Source: Chromatiaceae bacterium
GTDB lineage: Bacteria > Pseudomonadota > Gammaproteobacteria > Chromatiales > Chromatiaceae
Direction: 5' to 3'
Assembly: GCA_025458165.1 (NCBI GenBank)
Contig: JALOTB010000042.1
Span: 1-32,982, forward strand
Length of the DNA stretch: 32,982 nt
Below, one piece after another: positions 8,701-16,196 of the stretch. How positions within the stretch are numbered: the stretch's first letter is position 1; every line of letters starts with the position of its first letter. A model generated the notes under the pieces. That model did not search any database. It was not told the DNA's origin and saw nothing but the letters and a program-made list of their open reading frames with translations. Position numbers and translations under genes: made by a program.

Positions 8701-9900
8701 CTGACCGCCCCCGAGACCAGCCAGTGGATCGAGACCTGGCGCGCCGACATCGGGCCGATCTGGCACGTTGCGATCGACGGCATCCCGCCGATCCACCACC
8801 AAGACGGGGCGGGCAACTGGCTCCCCGCCTGGCACCCCTGGCCGGGGGAGTCGATCCGGCTCAAGATCGAGCGCCCGAGCGGGGCCCCCGGCCGGACGCT
8901 GACGATCGACGCGAGCGAGCTGCGCATCGCCCCCGGTAAGCGCGCCAGCGAGGCGACCCTGAGCCTGCGCCTGCGCGCGAGCCAGGGCGGGCGGCATGAC
9001 CTGGAGCTCCCGCCGGGCGCGGTTCTGCAGTCGGTCAAGATCGACGGGGCGACGCAGCCGATCCGTTCGGAGGGCCGGCGCCTGTCGCTGCCGCTGATCC
9101 CCGGCGAGCAGCGCTTCGAGCTGGTCTGGCGCGAGGACAGCGGGATCGGGGCCCGCTGGCGCACGCCCGAGCTCGACCTGGGCGCGCCGAGCGTCAACGC
9201 CCATTTGACCGTCACCCCGCCTCAGGACCGCTGGACGCTCTGGCTGCGCGGCCCGGACCTCGGGCCTGCGATCCTCTTCTGGGGCGTGCTCGCGGTCGTC
9301 GTGATCGCCGCGGTGGGACTGACCCTCGCGACCTCGACGTATCTGCCGCTCGGGCTCGTCTCTTGGCTGCTCCTCGGCGTCGGGCTGACCCAGGCGACGG
9401 TGCTGTCCTTGCTGTTGGTCGCCGGCTGGTTCTTCCTCCTGCACTACCGCGGCAAGCTTGACGCGCAGACGCCCAATGCCTGGTTCAACACCGTCCAGGT
9501 CGGCATCGTCCTGCTGACGTTTGCGGCGGCCGCGGCCCTGCTCCAGGCCGTCCAACAGGGTCTGCTCGGGCTCCCCGAGATGCAGATCCAGGGCTACGGC
9601 TCCTCGGCCTACACGCTCAACTGGTACCAGGACCGGGTGCCCGGCACCTACCCCCAGGCCGAGGTACTCTCGGTGCCGTTGCTGGTCTACCGCGGGCTCA
9701 TGCTCGCCTGGGCGCTCTGGCTCGCCTTCGCCGTGCTCGGCTGGGTGCGCTGGGGTTGGGGCAAGTTCGCTGCCGGCAGCCTTTGGCGGCCGGTCGCTGT
9801 GCCGAGCGTCAGGAGCAGGCCATCGCGACCCGATGCCTCGCATGGAGCCGCGAACCCGCCCGCTGACCGGCCGCCGGAGCGCATGACCCTCGATGACTGA
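5800..9900 (+). CDS. Large exported multi-pass membrane protein of unknown function, 1366 aa
   Basis: I do not recognise the family. The ATG at 5800 follows a GAGG at 5787-5790 and opens a clean signal peptide (MHLFVFILLVLWSTTSLG). An upstream GTG at 5716 would bury that signal. The protein alternates large presumably periplasmic regions with membrane segments: residues about 20-470 outside; helices near 472-505, 511-527 and 539-556; a Pro-rich stretch; a helix near 680-697 and a second signal-like hydrophobic segment near 702-720; an outside region about 720-1150 rich in beta-strand pattern; then about five helices to the C-terminus (from 1155). The two halves share this layout, suggesting an old fusion or duplication. 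The ends, composition and codon use match the neighbours. A role in envelope assembly or transport is only a guess. Confidence 0.8.
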   Translation: MHLFVFILLVLWSTTSLGAPPAIEDVPESLRPWVPWVLHAHKDLDCPLTYAGEGRTCVWPGELVLDVDDTGARFAQTVVVYREGRVALPGDREHWPQDVTADGTPITVVGDAELPTVQLPAGTYRLAGRFTWTRPPDALRIDERTGLVRYWRGGSEVRHPQLRDGRLWLATTPGGPDAKAPEDRLRLEVARLLADGHPFEVITDLNLEVSGAQRELVLGKPLLADFIPLRIEGKLPARLEPDGALRVQVRPGRWSLRVAARHPGEVLGLALPAQPDPWPEREVWVFQASLKDRTVEIGGVAQVDPRQVTLPADFTNLPAYRLAPGDRLGFEVLRRGDPEPEPDRLTLQRDLWLDFDGGGYTLRDQIRGQITRDWRLTASPSLALGRVTADGRPQLITELAGETGVEVRRGQLDLIGESRVEGATASLPATGWLRDFQSVSATLHLPPGWRLLAVGGVDNVPDSWLERWTLYDVFLVLIIALAAGRLWRWYWAPLALIALAITWHEPRAPQMIWLYLLAATALVRLVPAAGRAQQIAQGARLLGLVALLVIALPFLVQQAREGLYPQLERPWVGPQTQVPSLASVPVPIEEAVPSAPRRPGEMLSDGSYGAIVGAIRSKETAPPTRERPIDQIDPKARLQTGPGLPSWQWTRADLGWNGPVAADQEIRLVLLGPSAQRAYKWLSIALVVLLAWRFLDLRRTQGGRLTLGALVVALSAGWSGSGVAGDFPSPELLQQLEQRLLERRFEPPLASVPRLSIEIDAERYRAAFDVHALEATAIPLPVDTRQATPVQVQIDDEPQAALYRAEPNQLWVRVPEGQHRVELSAYVPPTDQLQIPLPLRPHRVELAAEGWLVEGIGDNGVPDGQLSLTRVREGAAGAGDELTPATLPSFLRVERVLRLGLEWAVETRVRRASPLGVPLSVAIPLIPGEAVTTDGVRVRDGQVLVSLAAEASETGWRSRLDPTDALTLTAPETSQWIETWRADIGPIWHVAIDGIPPIHHQDGAGNWLPAWHPWPGESIRLKIERPSGAPGRTLTIDASELRIAPGKRASEATLSLRLRASQGGRHDLELPPGAVLQSVKIDGATQPIRSEGRRLSLPLIPGEQRFELVWREDSGIGARWRTPELDLGAPSVNAHLTVTPPQDRWTLWLRGPDLGPAILFWGVLAVVVIAAVGLTLATSTYLPLGLVSWLLLGVGLTQATVLSLLLVAGWFFLLHYRGKLDAQTPNAWFNTVQVGIVLLTFAAAAALLQAVQQGLLGLPEMQIQGYGSSAYTLNWYQDRVPGTYPQAEVLSVPLLVYRGLMLAWALWLAFAVLGWVRWGWGKFAAGSLWRPVAVPSVRSRPSRPDASHGAANPPADRPPERMTLDD

Positions 9901-9976
9901 GCCGGGGGCACCGAGATCGCCCTGCGGGCACCAGGAAGGGCTAGGGATCATCCCGAGCCGGATCGACCCGGCTCAG
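9897..9976. terminator. Inverted repeat enclosing both convergent stop codons
   Basis: CTGAGCCGGG at 9897-9906 and its exact reverse complement at 9967-9976 each contain the TGA of one of two convergent genes. A competing internal stem, GAGCCGG at 9955-9961 with CCGGCTC at 9968-9974, has a six-base loop. No T-run follows on either strand, so factor-independent termination is uncertain. Confidence 0.4.
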
Positions 9977-11694
9977 TATTCGAAACCCCACTGGGGCTCG
10001 CGCTCGGCCGGGTCGAGGCGGACTTGGCGCTGGGGGGCCTCGGCGGCGACTCCATCCCCGGTCAGGATCGCGATCTCGGCCCGCTCGCTGAGCCAGCGTG
10101 CGAGCTCGGCCTCGCCCGCGAGCGGGATGCGCCGCTCGGCCCGGGCGACCAGCTCGAGCAGGTCGCGCCGAGCGGCGGCGTCCGACTGAGCGGCCAGGGT
10201 GCTCGCCAGGGGGCGCGGACAGAGCAGGAAGAGCCCGGCGTCGTAGCGGTCGAGCGCCAGCCGCGCGATCAGGCGCGAGGCCGCGTCCTCCAGGGTCGAG
10301 GCCAGCACCAGGCTGCGGTCGGGGTAGCGCAGGGCCAAACGCTCTAGGGTCCGTTCGGTGAGCCGGCGCAGGCTCCGGTCCGCTGGGCAGCCGCTCGCCG
10401 GCACTCCGACGAGGAGCAGCCGCAGCACCCCGCGTCCTGCGCGGGCGAGCAGGGTCGGTACCAGGCGCACGGCGTAGCGGTCGAGGTCCTTCATCGGCTC
10501 GCTGAGGTCCTCGTAGGGGACGAGCTGGGGGTGGTGGCGACGGCTGTTGTCACGCACGGGTGCGTAGGTCCAGCCGGCGAGCCAGCGGTCGGCGGCCCAG
10601 CGCTGGTGCTCGATGACCGCCAGGCGCTCGACCTCCAGCGGGGTGAAGGCGAAGACCTCGACCTGCTCCTCGGGCACCGCCCGGCAGTCGACGAGCGCGA
10701 GCTTGGCCCAGAGGTGATCGGCCTGCTGGCGCGAGGCGTCGCGGTAGGACGGATCGAGGGCCTCCCAGGGGCGCCCGGCGGCCTCGGTCGCCGGGTCGCG
10801 GCCCTGGGCGGCGATGCTGTCGCGGTAGTGGTCGTGGATCACGCGCGCCAGCTCGTCGCCGCGCCCATCGAGCAGGACCTCGGCCCGGCAGGCCTCCTGC
10901 AAGTAGGCGAAGGGCAGGATGCGCCCGTCCCAGTCGTCGATCCCGCCGCGCGCGCACGCCCCGCCGGTCTCCAGATAGATCGGCGCGCCGCCGGCGCCCG
11001 CCTCGGCGGTCCGCTCGGCCAACGAGCGTGCCAGCCGCAGCCCGTCCTCCGGCGGATCGACACAGACGAAGGCGGCGGTGACCGGCGGCTCGCCCCCGAG
11101 CCCGACCGCCTCGATCGGCTCGAAGCGCAGCCGGCACCACTGGCCCACCTGGGGGTAGTCGGCAAGCAAGGATGCGCGCTGGGCCTCGGGGTCGGCGCTG
11201 GCCAGGGTCAGGACCGGGCCGCTGCCGCCGTAATGGGCGAGGCGCAAGGTCTGTAAGGCAATGGCCTTGGCCGGCGGCGCGGTCCCAGCGATCAGCAGGT
11301 GCAGCCGCTGGCCGAAGCCGGGGTCCAACCCGGCATGCAGCGGCCAGCGCGCCAGTAGCCGCCGCGCGGCCTCGCGAGCGGGGTCGAAGCGCGTGATGCG
11401 CAGAGGGGGTCCATCCGGCAGCGGCGGCAAGGACTCCGCCCCGTCGTCGGTGTCGAGCAGGATCACCCGCAGCGGCCGGCGGGGCCGGCGCACCGAGGCG
11501 AGGCGCGGGATCAGGTCGGCGGCGGACTTGGGGGCACCGGCGAGTACGCAGACCTCGGCTGCCCGGGCGAACGACAGGACGGCCTCCGCGTCGGGCAGCC
11601 GGCGCACCCGAAATTCCGCCGCGACCAAGCCCTGAGCCGCCGCATCGGCCGCCTTGCCCGGGCCGGCGACGATCGCGAGCCGACGGCGGAGCAC
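9973..11694 (-). CDS. RyR-domain protein with Rossmann-like N-terminus and SLOG-like C-terminus, 573 aa
   Basis: The best-supported part is an RyR domain at about 286-412. WEALDPSYRDASRQQADHL is followed by EHQRWAADRWLAGW, then RD at 381-382, HHPQLVPYEDL and a D-rich end, matching the repeat named after ryanodine receptors that also occurs in bacteria. The N-terminal 1-260 has two stretches with Rossmann beta-strand patterns (LAIVAGPGKA at 6-15; LHLLIAGTAPPAKA at 131-144), reminiscent of TrkA-N nucleotide-binding domains, but without a perfect GxGxxG. Residues about 420-550 end in AEIAILTGDG, suggesting a SLOG-type Rossmannoid fold; this is inference. No membrane helix is seen. The start is GTG, 15 bases after the LSDAT gene stop, so the pair is almost surely co-transcribed. 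The ligand is unknown. Confidence 0.7.
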   Translation of the reverse strand: MLRRRLAIVAGPGKAADAAAQGLVAAEFRVRRLPDAEAVLSFARAAEVCVLAGAPKSAADLIPRLASVRRPRRPLRVILLDTDDGAESLPPLPDGPPLRITRFDPAREAARRLLARWPLHAGLDPGFGQRLHLLIAGTAPPAKAIALQTLRLAHYGGSGPVLTLASADPEAQRASLLADYPQVGQWCRLRFEPIEAVGLGGEPPVTAAFVCVDPPEDGLRLARSLAERTAEAGAGGAPIYLETGGACARGGIDDWDGRILPFAYLQEACRAEVLLDGRGDELARVIHDHYRDSIAAQGRDPATEAAGRPWEALDPSYRDASRQQADHLWAKLALVDCRAVPEEQVEVFAFTPLEVERLAVIEHQRWAADRWLAGWTYAPVRDNSRRHHPQLVPYEDLSEPMKDLDRYAVRLVPTLLARAGRGVLRLLLVGVPASGCPADRSLRRLTERTLERLALRYPDRSLVLASTLEDAASRLIARLALDRYDAGLFLLCPRPLASTLAAQSDAAARRDLLELVARAERRIPLAGEAELARWLSERAEIAILTGDGVAAEAPQRQVRLDPAEREPQWGFEY

Positions 11695-11709
11695 GGCCGC
11701 GCGAGCCCG

Positions 11710-12345
11710 CTAACGCGGGGAGGCGGGCGAGTCCCCGCCCACCGCCCCGGCCAGGAGCAGGGCCTGGAGCAAGGGTGCGAGCTCGGCGGGTGCATCGCCG
11801 AGCGCCAGCGCGCGCAGGAGGCCAGGCGGCGCGCCCGCCTCAGCCGCCCCGGTGGTGAGCCCAGCAGCGATGCGGTCGGCGGCACCGCCGCTGCCGGCGA
11901 GCAGGACCGTGGGACGGCCGGCCGCGAGGCTCGTCGCGATATCCTGCTCGGTCACCTTCCCGCCGCCCGCGACCAGGGTCAGCGCGCCGTTCCCGGCTGA
12001 GAGGCAGGTCGCCGCGGCGCTGATCCAGGGGACCTCGTCGCCCCAGCGGTTGCCGGGGACGAGGAGGAAATGGGAGTGGTTCGGCTCCAGGGTGGCGCGC
12101 TCGGGTCGTCCGGCCTCGTCCGGCCAGCGCACGGTGCCCCGTGCGGCCACCCCGAGCAGGGGGAAGTGGGCCCCGGCCCAGGCCCGCGCACGGCCGATCA
12201 AGGCCATGACACCGGCATCCGTGCCGCCGTCGATGACGAGCACCCCAAGCCGCTCGCACAAGGGGACCAGCGCATCGCGGAAGAGCGCGGCGACGGCCGT
12301 CGCCGGACCGGCCTCCAGGCCATCCGCACCACCGACCAGGACCAT
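11710..12345 (-). CDS. LSDAT (TRPM-type SLOG) domain protein, 211 aa from the first ATG
   Basis: The sequence VLVGGADGL, the block VIDGGTDAGVMALIG, LLGVAARGTV, the LEPNHSHFLLVPG stretch, WGDEVPWI and VLLAGSGGAADRI match the prokaryotic LSDAT family, the bacterial version of the SLOG nucleotide-sensing domain of TRPM channels. The family is thought to bind ADP-ribose-like or other nucleotide ligands. The ATG at 12345 falls inside the first beta-strand (PVMVLVGG), and family-like sequence continues upstream without a canonical start (described separately). The gene lies in a leftward run, with the Sel1-repeat gene upstream and the RyR gene 15 bases downstream. The C-terminal 40 residues are Ala/Leu-rich and helical. 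It acts presumably in the cytoplasm, as no signal or membrane segment is seen. Confidence 0.75.
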   Translation of the reverse strand: MVLVGGADGLEAGPATAVAALFRDALVPLCERLGVLVIDGGTDAGVMALIGRARAWAGAHFPLLGVAARGTVRWPDEAGRPERATLEPNHSHFLLVPGNRWGDEVPWISAAATCLSAGNGALTLVAGGGKVTEQDIATSLAAGRPTVLLAGSGGAADRIAAGLTTGAAEAGAPPGLLRALALGDAPAELAPLLQALLLAGAVGGDSPASPR

Positions 12346-12510
12346 GACTGGCCAGGGCGCGACCAGACCCAGCCGCGCGAGCGCGGCGGCGACATCATCG
12401 GCCTCGGCCAGCTTGGACCAGGGGATCGGGTGCTGGGGATGGGATCGGATCAGCGGGGACTCCGGGTCGGCGCCGAGTCGCGGGCGCGACGCTCGGGCTT
12501 CGACGGGAGT
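12346..12510 (-). other. Coding-like 5' extension of the LSDAT gene without a canonical start codon
   Basis: In frame with the LSDAT gene, the minus strand stays open for 55 codons above the ATG, back to a TAG at 12511-12513. The translation includes HPQHPIPWSKL and then ADDVAAALARLGLVAPWPV leading straight into the first SLOG strand. It is protein-like, and the second part resembles the family's usual N-terminal helix. It contains no ATG, GTG or TTG; a CTG at 12451-12453 is the nearest candidate. Either a non-canonical start is used, a 5' change has truncated the gene, or the base sequence has an error here. Confidence 0.5.
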
Positions 12511-12547
12511 CTAGCAATCGGCTTGACGCAGTTGAACCGCGTTCGGG

Positions 12548-12991
12548 TCAACGCTCGTCGAATCCAGCCAGGCGATACCAGCGCTTGGCCTCTTCGAGGT
12601 CCTTCTCCACCCCGCGGCCCTCCTCGTACAGCATCGCGAGCGTGGTCTGGGAGCCGGCCAGGCCCTGCTCGGCCGCCTTGCGGAACCAGTGCACCGCCTG
12701 TTCCGGGTCCTTGTCGGTGCACTCGCCTTCCATGTACATGAAGCCGAGCCCGTGCTGGGCGACGTCGAGCCCCGCCTCGGCGGCGGCCTTCATGTACTTG
12801 AAGGCGAGCAGCGCGTTCTCGTGCATGCCCAGCCCGTTCTGGGCCATGATCGCCATGCGGTACATGGCCTCGGGGTGACCGCTGTCGGCGAGCGGCGAGA
12901 GGAGCCCGGCGGCGCGGGCGAATTGCTTGGACTCGAAGGCGGCGATGCCGCTGGTGAGCGCCATGTCGAGGTCGGTGAATGTTTCGGTCAT
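12548..12991 (-). CDS. Sel1-like repeat protein, 147 aa
   Basis: A small helical repeat protein. After about 30 N-terminal residues it carries three Sel1/TPR-type repeats with the spacing A..LG..Y..G.GV..D...A..W...AA..G, seen best in AQHGLGFMYMEGECTDKDPE and TLAMLYEEGRGVEKDLEEAK. Such repeats form protein-binding superhelices. No signal peptide is visible. The ATG at 12991 is chosen because AAGGGA lies just upstream and homology begins there; an open frame continuing to 13567 is only a readthrough shadow of the next gene. It lies between the monophosphatase-like gene and the LSDAT gene on the same strand. The partner is unknown. Confidence 0.85.
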   Translation of the reverse strand: MTETFTDLDMALTSGIAAFESKQFARAAGLLSPLADSGHPEAMYRMAIMAQNGLGMHENALLAFKYMKAAAEAGLDVAQHGLGFMYMEGECTDKDPEQAVHWFRKAAEQGLAGSQTTLAMLYEEGRGVEKDLEEAKRWYRLAGFDER

Positions 12992-13070
12992 TGGTCTTTC
13001 CCTTCGGGTTGCTCGGGGCACGAGGCTTGCCTCGCGACGAGCCTGGAAGCTGAGGGCGCAGCCCAGGGAA

Positions 13071-13898
13071 TCAACGCGCGGGCGCCGCGGGTAGCGGTCG
13101 CGGCAGGCCGAGCCAGGCAATCCAGTGCGCGAAAAGGCCGGCGCTCGCCGCGGCGACCGCCATGCGTGGGGCGAGCGCGAGGCGCTCGGAGACCTCGATC
13201 CCGCCCGGGGCGAACAGCCGGGAGCTCGCCCCGGCCTCGCTCGCGATGAGCCGGCCGGCGGCGTGGTCCCAGAGCTTCTGACCGCCGTGCAGATAGAGCT
13301 GGCCGCGCCCGGCGGCGAGCCAGCACCAGTCGAGCGCCACCGAGCCCAGATTGCGCTGGGAGCGGAAGGGGGCGTCGCCGCCCATGCGAGCCGCATCTGC
13401 GGGGGGTAGGCGTTTAAGGTCGACGAGGGCCAAGCAGTCACGCAGCTCGGTGCGCGTGTCGGCCAGCCGCAGGGGCTGGCCGTCGAGATAGGCACCGCCG
13501 CCCAGCTCGGCTGCGAAGCACTCCCCCCGCACCGGGTCGACAATCGCCCCGCGGACGACCCGCGCACCGTCGAGCAGAGCGACCGACACCGAGAAGTACG
13601 GGAACCCGCCCGCGAAGTTGCTGGTCCCGTCGAGCGGATCCAGACACCAAACCCCGGTCGGCGCCTCGGCCAGCAGACGCTCCTGCTCCGCGGCCGGCAT
13701 CTCCTCGCCGAGGACGGGGATTCCCGGGAACGTGCGATCTAGCTCCTGGATGACCCGCGCCTGCACCGCGAGATCGGCGTCGGTCACCAGGCTGCCGTCG
13801 GCCTTGGCGCGCGAGGCGACCTGGCGGAAGCGCGGCAGGATCTCCTCGCGCGCGGCCTCACTGAGGATGCGACTGAGGGTATCGAGCTCGGGGGTCAT
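13071..13898 (-). CDS. Inositol monophosphatase family protein, 275 aa
   Basis: The protein has all metal-binding signatures of the IMPase/CysQ superfamily: D40-A-D within SLVTDAD, GEE at 64-66, DPLDGT at 87-92 and WD at 210-211 in LWDHAAG. These place two or three magnesium ions for hydrolysis of a phosphomonoester. The length of 275 residues is normal for the family. Whether the substrate is inositol-1-phosphate, a 3'-phosphoadenosine nucleotide or a sugar phosphate cannot be told from the motifs. It is the first gene of the leftward run (phosphatase, Sel1 protein, LSDAT, RyR) and is divergent from the Tat-exported gene at 14122, so the 223 bases between should hold both promoters. Confidence 0.9.
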   Translation of the reverse strand: MTPELDTLSRILSEAAREEILPRFRQVASRAKADGSLVTDADLAVQARVIQELDRTFPGIPVLGEEMPAAEQERLLAEAPTGVWCLDPLDGTSNFAGGFPYFSVSVALLDGARVVRGAIVDPVRGECFAAELGGGAYLDGQPLRLADTRTELRDCLALVDLKRLPPADAARMGGDAPFRSQRNLGSVALDWCWLAAGRGQLYLHGGQKLWDHAAGRLIASEAGASSRLFAPGGIEVSERLALAPRMAVAAASAGLFAHWIAWLGLPRPLPAAPAR

Positions 13899-14121
13899 GG
13901 GCTTGGCTCCAGGTACGGCCGTGGATGGCCCATCATCGTGAAAGCCGCGTGCGTCCGCAAATCAACGCCCGCGCAGCTAATCCGCTGCGTTCCGCAATCC
14001 ACCGTCCTCTGCGATACTCAAGGCCGACCGGCGCCCGCCCGGTGTGATCCGGTCGCGGTCGGTCGCCGGTCATCGCTCGCAACCAAGGCAAACGCCATCA
14101 TTACTTGGAGGAGTACTCCCC

Positions 14122-14460
14122 ATGTCAATCGAATCCCGCCGTAACTTTCTGAAGACCTCGGGTACGCTGCTCGCCGGCGCCGCCGCGTTGGGCGCGCTGG
14201 GCGCCCAAGCGAGTGAAGAGCACGCCCATGATCATGGCGGCTCGGGTGAAGGTCAGGCCGTCAGCGCCTCGGCCGAGAACACCTGCGCTACCTGCGAGTT
14301 CTGGGGCGGCATGCGCAAGCTCTCGGAGGACAAGTCCCAGGTGGTTGCGCAGAGCATGGGCTGGTGCAACAACCCCAAGAGCCCAAACCACACCAAGCTC
14401 ACCGCTCCCGACCACCTGATGGCCAAGCCCGGGATCTGGAAGAAGTGGGGCGCGATCTGA
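14122..14460 (+). CDS. Small Tat-exported protein with three conserved-looking cysteines, 112 aa
   Basis: The N-terminus has a twin-arginine signal (SRRNFLK at 5-11, hydrophobic stretch 14-28), so the protein should be exported folded, usually with a cofactor. The mature start is His/Gly-rich (SEEHAHDHGGSG). The C-terminal half has C55-A-T-C58 followed by EFWGG and then GWC82NNP, ending in IWKKWGAI. At first sight this recalls a high-potential iron-sulfur protein, but only three cysteines exist and the spacing differs, so a HiPIP cluster is not supported. I recall similar small Tat proteins in sulfur-oxidising bacteria with no known role. A strong GGAGGAG ribosome site lies nine bases before the ATG. 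It is divergent from the monophosphatase gene. Confidence 0.8.
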   Translation: MSIESRRNFLKTSGTLLAGAAALGALGAQASEEHAHDHGGSGEGQAVSASAENTCATCEFWGGMRKLSEDKSQVVAQSMGWCNNPKSPNHTKLTAPDHLMAKPGIWKKWGAI

Positions 14461-14480
14461 GCTGACGGCTGACCTTGGGC

Positions 14481-14515
14481 GTGGGCGGCGCTCGCGCCGC
14501 CTCCTACGCTCCCAC
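14481..14515. repeat. REP-like intergenic palindrome
   Basis: GGCGGCG (14484-14490), loop CTCG and CGCCGCC (14495-14501) form a perfect seven-base-pair stem. An outer GTGGG/CCCAC pair flanks it, with GTAGGAG on the minus strand. This layout resembles the short REP-type palindromes scattered between genes in many proteobacteria. It follows the Tat gene and could also slow transcription, but no T-run follows. Confidence 0.4.
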
Positions 14516-14580
14516 AGCCGCGAGCCCAACCCCGAGCCCCTGCCCCAGTGCGCCCTTACGAGGACAACCGCTGGCGGCCC

Positions 14581-15285
14581 ATGCCCGGCCGGGCACTCAG
14601 CCCGGTCTTTACCCCTGGCCTGACACTCGCACTGGGCTGGTGGCTGGCCCTGATGCTGCTGTCGGGGTGCGCGAGCACGCCGCCCGACGCAGGACCAACA
14701 GCGCCTGACCCCGAGCCGAGCGTGGCCGAGCCTCAACACCTTCCTTCGGCGCGCTCCCGCAGCCTGCGTATCGATCTCGGCAGCCAGACGTTCCGCTACG
14801 TCGAGGACGGGCGTCTGGTGCGCAGCGGGCCGGTCTCCGCCGGCAGCGCCCAGCACCCCACACCGACCGGCCGATTCAAGGTACTGAACAAGGAGAAGGA
14901 CAAGGTCTCCCGCTCCTACACCAACGCCTTCGACATGCCCACCCCCATGCCGTACGCCTTGCAGTTCTCCGGGCCCTACTATGTCCACGAGGGCTGGCTG
15001 CCGGGCTATCACGACTCCCACGGCTGCGTGCGGCTGCATTACGAGGACGCCCGTTTCGTCTACGAGCGCATCCGCCGGGGTGATCCAATCCTGATCACCG
15101 GGAGTGAAGGCACTCGCCACACGGCCCCTGCCACCAGCCCTGCCAAGAACACTGCGACGGCCGCCGCGAGCGCGACGGATACCGATGCGCGAGACACGAC
15201 CGGCACCCCGGTGCATGTGATTCGCGCCGGACGCCGCCAGCAGGGCGAATGGCTATCGCTCGACGACCCGCGCCGGCGCTGGTGA
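14581..15285 (+). CDS. Lipoprotein L,D-transpeptidase (YkuD domain), 234 aa
   Basis: The protein has an N-terminal signal ending in the lipobox LLSGC (lipidated cysteine near residue 30), a Pro-rich linker and a YkuD catalytic domain. The active-site motif is SHGCVRL, with the nucleophile near C149, preceded by HEGWLPGYH. L,D-transpeptidases make 3-3 cross-links in peptidoglycan or attach proteins to it. The tail after about residue 180 is Ala/Thr-rich and looks disordered. I chose ATG 14581; a GTG at 14548 is also open but gives a longer polar leader and has no ribosome site. The stop overlaps a small inverted repeat shared with the convergent rimK. Confidence 0.88.
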   Translation: MPGRALSPVFTPGLTLALGWWLALMLLSGCASTPPDAGPTAPDPEPSVAEPQHLPSARSRSLRIDLGSQTFRYVEDGRLVRSGPVSAGSAQHPTPTGRFKVLNKEKDKVSRSYTNAFDMPTPMPYALQFSGPYYVHEGWLPGYHDSHGCVRLHYEDARFVYERIRRGDPILITGSEGTRHTAPATSPAKNTATAAASATDTDARDTTGTPVHVIRAGRRQQGEWLSLDDPRRRW

Positions 15286-15293
15286 GCCGCTCA
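15283..15293. terminator. Minimal palindrome formed by two convergent stop codons
   Basis: TGAGC (15283-15287) and GCTCA (15289-15293) are exact reverse complements separated by one base. They contain the stop codons of the transpeptidase and rimK. With no T-run and a very small loop, the role in termination is doubtful. Confidence 0.3.
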
Positions 15294-16196
15294 GCCCTTG
15301 CCGCGGGTGCTGGTCTTGCCGGCGGCGAAGTTGCGCTCGATCAGCGCGATCACCATCCCGGCGATGTCCTTGCCGGTCGCGGTCTCGATGCCTTCCAGCC
15401 CGGGCGAGGAGTTGACCTCCATCACCAGCGGCCCGCGCTTGGAGCGCAGGATGTCCACGCCGGCGACGTTGAGTCCGATGATCTTGGCGGCGCGCACGGC
15501 GGTGGAGCGCTCGTCGGGGGTGATCCGCACCAGGCTCGCGGTGCCGCCGCGGTGGAGGTTGGAGCGGAACTCCCCCGGTTTCGCCTGCCGCTTCATCGCG
15601 GCGACCACCTTGTCGCCGATCACGAAGCAACGGATGTCGGCACCGCCGGCCTCCTGGATGTACTCCTGGACCAGGATGTTGGCGCGCAGCCCCATGAAGG
15701 CCTCGACCACGCTCGCGGCCGCTTGCTCGGTCTCCGCGAGCACCACGCCGATCCCTTGCGTGCCTTCCAGGAGCTTGATGACCAAGGGGGCGCCGCCAAC
15801 CATCTTGATCAGGTCTTGCACGTCGTCGGGGGCGTCGGCGAACCCGGTCACGGGCAGCCCGATCCCCTTGCGCGCGAGGAGCTGGAGCGAGCGCAGCTTG
15901 TCGCGCGCGCGCACGATCGCGACCGACTCGTTGAGCGGGTAGACCCCGATCATCTCAAACTGGCGCAGCACGGCCGTGCCGTAGAAGGTGACCGAGGCCC
16001 CGATCCGCGGGATGACGGCGTCGAAGTCCCCCAGGTCTTCGCCCTTGTAATGAATCGATGGCCGGTGGGAGGCGATGTTCATGTAGCAGCGCAGGACATC
16101 GATCACCCGGACCTCGTGCCCGCGCTGGCGCGCCGCCGCCACCAGCCGGCGGGTCGAGTAGAGCTTGGGGTCGCGGGAAAGGATGGCGATCTTCAT
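15291..16196 (-). CDS. rimK: RimK, ribosomal protein S6-glutamate ligase type ATP-grasp enzyme, 301 aa
   Basis: This is an ATP-grasp ligase that adds glutamate residues to the C-terminus of ribosomal protein S6. It starts [18 protein letters not shown], has the substrate-side block [20 protein letters not shown], the ATP-binding loop [37 protein letters not shown] and the magnesium-binding [14 protein letters not shown] near the C-terminus. At 301 residues it has the length of E. coli RimK. ATG 16196 gives the expected N-terminus. It stands alone on its strand, with 113 bases to rtcB upstream, and ends five bases from the convergent transpeptidase gene. Confidence 0.95.
   Translation of the reverse strand: MKIAILSRDPKLYSTRRLVAAARQRGHEVRVIDVLRCYMNIASHRPSIHYKGEDLGDFDAVIPRIGASVTFYGTAVLRQFEMIGVYPLNESVAIVRARDKLRSLQLLARKGIGLPVTGFADAPDDVQDLIKMVGGAPLVIKLLEGTQGIGVVLAETEQAAASVVEAFMGLRANILVQEYIQEAGGADIRCFVIGDKVVAAMKRQAKPGEFRSNLHRGGTASLVRITPDERSTAVRAAKIIGLNVAGVDILRSKRGPLVMEVNSSPGLEGIETATGKDIAGMVIALIERNFAAGKTSTRGKG

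Noticed and set aside
6154..9951. Two long minus-strand open frames (557 and 674 aa) opposite the large membrane protein
   Set aside because: The translations are Arg/Gly/Gln-rich without signals or domains; the plus-strand gene has a signal peptide, membrane helices and a ribosome site.
12992..13567. Extension of the Sel1-repeat frame to 339 aa
   Set aside because: The extra part is antisense-frame readthrough of the monophosphatase gene. The ATG at 12991 has a ribosome site.
14122..14460. Calling the small Tat protein a HiPIP
   Set aside because: HiPIPs need four cysteines with a different spacing; only three are present.
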